A stretch of DNA of 64,000 bases from Pyrrhosoma nymphula (Eukaryota; Arthropoda; Insecta; Odonata; Coenagrionidae): contig OY754331.1 of NCBI GenBank assembly GCA_963573305.1, forward strand, positions 16,154,868 to 16,218,867, written 5' to 3'. Below the pieces are notes generated by a model. It was given only the letters and a program-made list of their open reading frames with translations, ran no database searches and was not told where the DNA came from. Both the position numbers and the translations under genes were made by a program. Below are positions 56,456 to 64,000 of this stretch, in pieces. The stretch's first letter is position 1; each line of letters begins with the position of its first letter.

Positions 56456-56735
56456 TTGGTCAATTAAAATTCCTTTATTTCACTTCTAACGTTTCGGCAA
56501 ATTTATTGCCATCTTCAGGGCTAATTTAAAACCATAAAACAAAATTAACAACATAAACAGGTAGAAACAGAAAAATGACAATTGTCATAACAACTTTGAT
56601 GATAACTACACTGAGCATTTATTTTTATCGGGCACACTAATTTAACAAATTAAATTATTAATATTTTTATTTATAAATTGAACAAATAAAATAATTAAAC
56701 TTTGGAAGTGAAATAAAGGAATTTTAATTGACCAA
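56456..56735 (-). repeat. Fold-back with hammerhead-like core, minus strand (Penelope-type)
   Basis: Perfect 31-base arms (56456-56486 and 56705-56735). On the minus strand, CTGAAGA (56518-56512), then a hairpin GGCAA/TTGCC, then GAAACG leading into one arm. Same motif order as at 50641-50797 and 62223-62336. Confidence 0.55.
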
Positions 56736-57384
56736 ACCTCAACAAATTAAAATAAGAGTAAATTTATATTTTATATTTTAGGAACTTTTATTTGAAATCT
56801 ATACTTTCCCTTTTATTTATTTATTTTTAAAAATTCATTTGAGACCGGTTTTATCATAGATTGAACAAGTCAAATAATCGCCAAACGCGAAAAAAAAAAT
56901 GTTTTAAAATCTGCTCTGACTAGTCAATAAATCTTCTTCTGATACATAATTACCACTGATTAATCTGACATGAACCCTTCGCCAAACCATTTATTTTTTG
57001 ACTTTGCCTGGCTGATATGCGATTCATAGATTAAAATTCGTATCAGTACGGAAACTTTAAATCATTATATAATTAAATTTTGCACGTGCATTATTATGTT
57101 GAAATTAATTGCTTGCCTAAAAGTCAATTTAAACCGCTAGCTATGTGAGACATTCCCGCGCTTTCTAATACGTAATACATTGACTTTAAAGGGAATTGTG
57201 GTGAAATGTCCACAATTTCTATTCCCCTTAAACAACTCTTAGTTAATGTAAATGATAATTTATTTCAATCAGGCATTACAATGAAATAGTTAATAGCAAA
57301 CCCCTAAGGATTATTGGGGCTACTATCAGGTAATCCATGTAAAACAATAGTAACAAACAAAATATAATTGAAATTTTGCGATCT

Positions 57385-57875
57385 AATATTTATACAATCT
57401 AGTGAAGAATTTGACACTAATATGAAAATTCACTCAAAGATAAATACAGTGATAAATAGTGATTAAAAAAATATGAGACTCATAAATTCATGGTCAGGTA
57501 TAGTGTAACAATAACAATAGTATTTAAAAAACGCTTATTTTTAAAAAATTTAATCCAATAAGTATTACAGAACAAAATATCGATGTTTTTTACAAGTAGG
57601 TTTCAAACAATTTTTTTTTTAATTAAAAAAAATTCGGACGTTTTTTTCTCCCTTACGCATCAAATATTTATAAAATCCAGTGAAGAATTTGACACTAACA
57701 TGAAAATTGACTCAGATATGCGTAGTGATAATCATTGGTTACGAAATAGGAGGTACATAAATATATGGTCAGATATAGTGTAACAATAACAATAGTTAAT
57801 GAAAAACGCTTAAAATTTTTAAAGTTAATAAATATTACTTGCACATTACAAAACTAAATATCAATGTTTTTTCAG
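57385..57875. repeat. Imperfect direct repeat, about 275-base period
   Basis: 57385-57600 recurs at about 57660-57875 (shared AGTGAAGAATTTGACACTAA, GTGTAACAATAACAATAG and ATCGATGTTTTTT-like segments). It lies next to the 3' side of the inverted non-LTR element and may be its tandem 3' untranslated region. Confidence 0.7.
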
Positions 57876-58029
57876 AATTAACACAGAGTAATAAGAATGT
57901 TATGGACTCTTATGTTATTAACCAACTTTTATTTCAAAAAGAATTTTTCGGTTTTATTTTCTTCGTTAATATGTATTGGAAGGAAATTAAATATTTTTCG
58001 CAACATATATACAAAACATCTTTGGAATT

Positions 58030-60100
58030 ATATTAGATTAGGTTTTGGCAAAGAAACAGCATTTCTTTCACGCAAATTAAAACCGTGTATCCTAGGTAGC
58101 AAATTTGCTTCGTCACCACTTCTGAAATAAAAATTCCTACAGAATTTATAAAAATACTTGTATCTAAAAAGCAATATGTTCAGTTCTAAGAACAATGGGA
58201 ATGCATATGAGAAACGATTCATGTGCATTATTACACCAACTATCCTCTTTTGCAGAAATAGTACAGGGTATATTGTATTTGCATGGGGTTCTCCCCAGAA
58301 ATTCAAACCATAGTTTAGTTTTCACTGTACAATAGCCAAATAGATAACTTTTAGGAAATTCAATGGACATTTGTTTCGTAAGAAGTATAACTTTGAGAGG
58401 CAGTGCCGAAGTGTTTTAGTTAGGCAATTGACGTGTTGTTTCCATTTTAATTTATTGTCCAGGATCACCCCCAAATATTTAAAGTCACTTAAATTTCCAA
58501 TCGAGATGCAATTTTAACATTTTCCTACTCAACAGTCCGAAGAATGATAATTTACTTCCAAGTCAATTGTATATATGTTGCATAAATCATACACCATGTA
58601 TTTCGTCTTGGAACTCAAAGAATGTCTATTAAAAATATGTATCAATGTCCCAGGATGCACTTGTATAGTTTAGTGCAACATCAGCAGTGTTATCTGCGAC
58701 ATGTCCATAAACATTTCGATTACAAAGATCGTTTATATAAATCAGAAAAAAGTATAGGTCCCCGTACTGAGCCATATGGAACGCCACCCTTTATTTCTAT
58801 ATAATGACTATAACATTTATGCACTGGAACACATTGTGAATGCATGGATAGAATGATAGCATGGATAGCAACTGTTGAACCACTGAAGGACATTTACTCT
58901 GACTCGATAAACATTTCATTTACATAAATCAACATAAACATTTCGATTACAAAGATCGTTTATATAAATCAGAAAAAAGTATAGGTCCCCGTACTGAGCC
59001 ATATGGAACGCCACCCTTTATTTCTATATAATGACTATAACATTTATGCACTGGAACACATTGTGAATGCATGGATAGAATGATAGCATGGATAGCAACT
59101 GTTGAACCACTGAAGGACATTTACTCTGACTCCGGCTTGATGAAGTTTTTTTAACAGTATGTCATTGTCAAGGGCGTCAAAAGCCTTATTGATATCGATG
59201 AACAAGGTTGCTGGGCGTTTATTTTGATTGAGTACATTATGAAAATTTTGCAAAGGATGTATTAAAGCATCTTCCGTTACCAATTTACTTCTTAAACCAA
59301 ATTGCTCTGGGATGAAAAAATTAGTTTTCTCAAGGAAATTCAATAACCTTATTTTAACGAGTTTAAAAAATACTTTTGAGAGGTGCTATATCGGTTTATA
59401 GTTTTTCAATTTCTTTGGATAATCTTTCTTGAATAGTGGAATGATGACAGCCTTTTTTTAGAGTCGAAGGAAATTTTCCGGTTAAAATTCTCACGTTAAA
59501 AACTTATTCTAAGACAGTTGCTATATAGGTACATATACAATTGTCCTCTTCAGAACATTGATGCTAATGCCATCTAATGTCCGGTGATTTGTTTGGGGGA
59601 AACATTTTTACCAGTGCAATAATTGCGTTTCGAGATACTGGCTTCTGAGATACAACGACTGACAGGAATCAATTATGGAGCATGGATTTTTCTATGAGAA
59701 GTGGGTATTAGTTTCATTAATTTTAGATTCAAAATCTGAGGAAAAATATTCATTAAATTCATATGTCTATATCATAGGTTCAGTAATGACCGTGCTTGGC
59801 CTTTATACGACAAATAGATCAGGGGTTTGAACTATTTTGGCCAGTTATTTCTTTCAATAGGTCCCATTGGGAATTTGTATTACCACGACTATTTAAGAAC
59901 TTCCTCATGTAAAAACCATTTCAGGCCTTTCTCAGTTTAACCCTTAGATTGTTTCTAAATTTTAAATACACCTCCTTTAAGCTGTTGCTTTTGGGATTAC
60001 GCCTATACTGTTTAGGATATCATTTTTTTATTTTATCTCTATGAGCAGAGAAGTGCTTATAGTGAAGATAGAACTTATATCATTTGACTTACTGAATTAC
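58030..60100 (-). pseudogene. Non-LTR retrotransposon (family B-like), inverted and broken
   Basis: On the minus strand, from high to low coordinates: a region before the RT domain (YRRNPKSNSLKEVYLKFRNN, then SQWDLLKEITGQN, about 60000-59820); the RT core (FGLRSKLVTEDAL, LFIDINKAFDALDNDILLKKL, 59343-59150); GGVPYGSVRGPILF and a degraded YADDT box (about 58990-58660); and the C-terminal LQKRIVGVIMHMNRF, PLFLELNILLFRYKYFYKF (58280-58150). Frameshifts and stops break it, and a 227-base tandem duplication lies inside the RT domain. The motifs fit the Jockey/CR1 group. Confidence 0.78.
58706..59132. repeat. 227-bp tandem duplication inside the RT domain
   Basis: 58706-58905 and 58933-59132 are identical over 200 bases, separated by 27 bases. 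The duplication copies the GVPYGSVRGPILF box. Identity means it is very recent or an assembly artefact. Confidence 0.9.
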
Positions 60101-60289
60101 ATTTTACTTCTCCTCAATTGATTTTTGTCAGCTATAATAAACGTTTAGAAGAACAGAAATTCAAATTCAAGTGTCGTAAGAGTCAGCATTAAAAAAAAAA
60201 TATTTGTTCAATTAGAGACGCTTTTGCTGAGCAAAATATGAGTTTTTATAAATTGTATTTAAATAATAAATAATATAAATTTATGATAT

Positions 60290-61110
60290 AGCTCTGATAG
60301 CAATAATTGTGAAGAATCCTAAGGAAATGTTTTCTATCATTGAAGACATTGGGAAAAGAATGGACCTCAACGTAAAAGAAGATAAGACCAAATACATGAA
60401 AATATCTTCTTCGTAGAACAAACGAGAGCTATAAAACCTAATTATTGGGAATTACCAGTTTGAGGGCGTCAGAAAATTTACTTACCTTGGAGTAATTGAA
60501 AATAATGAAAATAAGATTTTTGAGGAGATGAATCACAGGGTAATGCAAGGTAACAAGGTTTATTTTGAAAATTTACCCCTCCTGAAACCAACTATTATGT
60601 CCAGGAAAACTAAATTGAAAATTTATAAAACATTGATGAGACCAGTAGCTACATATGGAGCTGAGACATGGGTGCTATCCAAACAAGATGAAGAAATATT
60701 AAGAAGATTTGAAAGGAAAATAATGAGATTTTATGGCACAGTTAAAGAAGGAGAAAGGTGGAGAATCAGCATGAACTGTGAAATAAATGAAATATTGGAA
60801 AAGGAGGATATAGTTAGGTTCACCAAGTCATTGCGACGGTCATGGTTGGGCCATATTGAAAAGATGGAAGAGTATAGAATGCCCAAGTCGTTAGTTAATA
60901 GCAAGATGGAAGGGAGTTGGAGGAGAGGAAGACCACAGAAAATATGGCTACAAGATGTTGAAGAGGACCTGAATGGGGATTGGAAGATGGAGAGAGAAAG
61001 CAAGAAGGAGAGCCGAATAACTGAGGAGAGCATATAACTCAAGAAGCCAAGGCTCACATCCGGCCGTAGAGCTGTGGAAGAAAATGGAGATTGAAATGAT
61101 GTGCAAAAGT
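60290..61110 (+). pseudogene. Non-LTR retrotransposon 3' fragment (family C)
   Basis: Reads FSIIEDIGKRMDLNVKEDKT in the first part, then from 60528 an intact 169-codon frame: TKLKIYKTLMRPVATYGAET, WVLSKQDEEILRRFERKIMR, WLGHIEKMEEYRMPKSLVNS, GRPQKIWLQDVEEDL. This is the post-RT C-terminal region of endonuclease/RT proteins. It is 5'-truncated, with a frameshift near 60415. It faces the inverted element at 58030-60100. Confidence 0.78.
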
Positions 61111-61149
61111 TAAATCTGCTAATTCCTAGCGTTGAAGTTCTCATATCAG

Positions 61150-62200
61150 CGTGCATATGACTCAGGACCCTTCACGCAATCGCGGTGAATTTCTTTTCTT
61201 TCCAATTTCTCCGCAACAGAAGAGTGCTGTCGGAGAGGCCATCATCCCCACTGGCGACACTGACGACGGAAACGGGGGCCACGTGGCATTTCGTCGGCAC
61301 ATCCAATAGCATCTGGTGATTAAATGGACGCTGCGACAACTCACGTTAAGGTCGTAAAAAAAGAAAGTAAAAAAATAACAAAAGAATGCGCCGTGGGCGT
61401 CGTGGCTCTTTGAGGGATCCCTCCCCCACCTCCTTACCCTCCCCCCGCCCCCCACCTCCACCCGCGGCCCTTCCTTCCCCCGTTATACGCCCACCCGTTC
61501 GTCTCCAAGGAAAAGATCTATTCCTCCGTCGTTTCCACCGATAAATAGGTATGTTTTTACCTCGTTTCCTTGCGCATGAGGCCTACTTACCTGCTTCCTC
61601 CAACATAAAATGCGCATGCAAAGTTGATGGCCCTTGTAAAAAGATCTGTGTCACCATGTGCACACGCGTAAGGTAATGAAAAGTACGTCGAAACAGAAGG
61701 AGATGCTGAAAACTATTTACGAGAGATGTAATATTTTCTATGGCGCAGGCGAACGTATAAAAAGATGATTTTTGCATGGACGTCCTTCTTTTGAGATGCA
61801 TTTTATCTCCCTTTGCACACCTACAGATACTTCTTTTGAATTTGCAGATGATTGCATCAAACGATACACTAAAATGTTCCGTCAACGAATATTCACTTTC
61901 GTCCTTCCCAACTTCCGATAACTTTTTCCTATTCCATCTCTTTTTTACGGCTTCCGTCCTATCACTCCCTGTCACACGCTCCTTTCCTTATCGCAGGCAC
62001 TTCTGTTGATTTAGGGCTCTTCTTAAAGTCATGTAAATTTATAATTTTATGTTGTACTGTAGGGAAAAATTCATTTTCACAAAAAAACTAATTTATATAT
62101 TATTTGTAAACTAAATAAATTAGCATACTCCGTCTGATTAAAGCAATAAGAAAAAAAACTTCTGATGTAATTGATAAATTTAAATTGAAAATGATCGCAG
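61150..62200. other. Non-coding, with a GC-rich patch
   Basis: 61180-61510 is GC- and C-rich (CCTCCCCCACC runs). No recognisable exon; the rest is AT-rich. Confidence 0.35.
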
Positions 62201-62222
62201 GCTTTCCCGGCGTATTGTATAC

Positions 62223-62336
62223 TGGAAGGTTTTTTTGGGATTTCCACTGGGCCCTGATGACGATGGACGACTCGTTCATTGAAACGTCGGCCGTAATGGA
62301 GAACCTGACCCGGTGGAAATACCGAATAACCTTCCA
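62223..62336 (+). repeat. Fold-back with hammerhead-like core (Penelope-type)
   Basis: Imperfect 25-base arms (62223-62247 and 62313-62336) enclose CTGATGA (62254-62260), an 8-bp hairpin ATGGACGA/TCGTTCAT, GAAACG (62281-62286), and a short ACG/CGT stem followed by TAA, where a hammerhead would cleave. The distal stem CCACTGGG/CCCGGTGG also pairs. Unpaired bases next to the core make activity doubtful. Confidence 0.55.
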
Positions 62337-62409
62337 CGATGGAATTGAAAATATTTTTCTATCCAAATACTTGAAGGTCAACCAACACAAAAAATATCAA
62401 AGTAAATTT

Positions 62410-63467
62410 TAAATGAGAAAAGCTAAACGTATTAGCAGTCATGCTCTTAATTACATTCAAGAGCTATCCCGCAACAAATAATTTATAACAATTGAGAGTA
62501 AATACAATTTATATTAGGCTTTATGCATGTTTAATTAATATATAGCATGTGTGTGTGTGTGGTATAGAACTGACAGGACAGAATTGACCTTGTTATGCGT
62601 GTGGGAGCTTGTCCTAAACTGCTTCCCGTTGAGCAGGCTTCGTTTTGACAGGACGGTAGCTTCATCTTGTAGGTATAATACAGGTTACTTAGTCTGGTAA
62701 TCATTAGGGTTATCAGAAGCGTTTTATCTCCTAACAGCGGTTGTCCCTACACCAATAGGTTTTTGACTTATACCGTCCGGAAATACGCAGCCTTCTACAT
62801 AGCGATGGCTATTTGGAAAGTGAAACAGTGTAGGAAACTGCAGACCAAAATAGAAAAGGAACTGGCTCCTATTCTCTGTGTTTCACTCGCCTCAGAGACT
62901 AGCGTGGTGTGAACTATGACACACTTCTCTATTTGAGGTCAAAGATTTAATATTAATGCGAGAAAGTTTGTTTTAAATGCTTGATGCGGTTGCGATTTTA
63001 TGTATTTTCGAGTAAGGACGGAGGTATTAGTGAGCCGATAGGTCACTTACAAAGGGATATTCAAATTATTCTTACGTTGAATTCAATTCTTATGCGTAAC
63101 ATTCATAATGTGGAGGATATCGAAGCAGGTGCTCATGCCTTATGTATTGTACTGTTTATAGATATAACATTTCCTGGTACTTATTTGAAGCTCAAGAACC
63201 ACAACACAGGAAAAGCTCTCATTCCACTAGAATCTTTAAAAATGGAAACTAATGCTTCAGGATGCATTTGACATCCCATTCCTGCAAATATATCGAGTGA
63301 GGAAAAACGTTAAGAAACTAAATATGTAGAAAAAGAAATATACGTATGTATTTGGATTTCAAGAAATAATTTTGTTTCACAAAACACGAAAACGTAGAAT
63401 TTTCAGTCACGTGAAAGAAAATAAAATAAATAGCTACTTAGATTCGCCACATCCTATATGATAAAAT

Positions 63468-63498
<31 letters not shown>

Positions 63499-64000
63499 AT
63501 AAACTGAATTATCTCTAAAATGACTGATTTTATTGCTTTTTATGAGGTCATCCTTTGATAAATCACCTCCAAAGCAGACTTCGACGCTTTTGAATCAGAT
63601 CTCAACCATGTAATTGATGTCCCAACTGCAGGTTCAAACCATGCCTGTAAAAATGTACGGTAATGTACTTCTTAAAAAATAATGATGGCAATGTCACATT
63701 TACAGTGTTGCAAGAGTAAATAAAAGCGTAGAAAATGAAGTCAAACACCTGGGTGTTGAAATAGTTTGTAACAAAAATAATAATGGCTACTTTATTAGAG
63801 CGATATTAGAACAATCAAGTCCTTTCTTACATATAACTCCTTAAACGAGCACACACAGCCATGCGATGATATAATATGAACATTAAAAAAAGATGAAATG
63901 ATGAAAGAATAAAATAAGGAGACGATGAAAGCATACCACTACCTGAACGTAGAAGTAAATAATATTGCTAATAATAATTTATCATTTCAGATACCGGTAT
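62410..64000. other. Non-coding, with simple repeats
   Basis: (GT)n at about 62549-62560 and (TA)n at about 63472-63498. The open frame at 62981-63271 has no recognisable motif. No gene called. Confidence 0.35.

Overview
The window is nuclear DNA of an arthropod, most likely an insect. It is AT-rich, introns and repeats dominate, and the last exon of a glycoprotein hormone beta-5 gene lies at about 23.25-23.50 kb. The first 10 kb is different: a gene-dense, almost one-strand block of intact reading frames that is an integrated DNA virus of the Maverick/Polinton-adintovirus group. No viral gene is recognised after about 10.1 kb.

Viral block (1-10.1 kb). A cysteine-pair protein resembling densovirus/granulovirus NS3 (34-771) is followed by AT-rich DNA and then by a perfect 228-bp palindrome (1219-1446). 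I read the palindrome as two terminal inverted repeats joined end to end. To its right, all on the plus strand, lie the genome-packaging ATPase, a small basic protein with a hydrophobic glycine-rich tail (pX-like), a basic protein with a duplicated helical module, a retrovirus-like integrase with a chromodomain, a penton-like minor capsid protein, a pVI-like basic protein, the major capsid protein, an adenain-type protease, a protein with a possible PC4-like ssDNA-binding domain, and an orphan protein with a possible exonuclease-like fold. These supply packaging, integration, capsid assembly and maturation. The protein-primed DNA polymerase (pPolB) of this group is not in the window. The block ends with a poly(A) signal, fifteen 18-bp G-rich repeats, a cluster of NRF1/YY1/ETS/E-box-like sites and a TATA box pointing right into non-coding DNA. 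This suggests that the rightward half of this copy is missing.

Rest of the window (10.1-64 kb). This is intron or intergenic DNA with many transposon remnants. They include a TTAA-flanked MITE family (four copies plus a fragment), a Harbinger-like MITE, a fold-back element with a transposase N-terminus, a THAP-domain remnant, several non-LTR retrotransposon fragments, tRNA-derived SINE pieces, three fold-backs with a CTGANGA...GAAAC core as in Penelope-like elements, and tandem arrays with 18-, 106-, 227-, 242- and about 275-bp periods. No functional tRNA, rRNA or CRISPR array was seen.

All calls come from reading the sequence and from knowledge of the families. No database search was possible.
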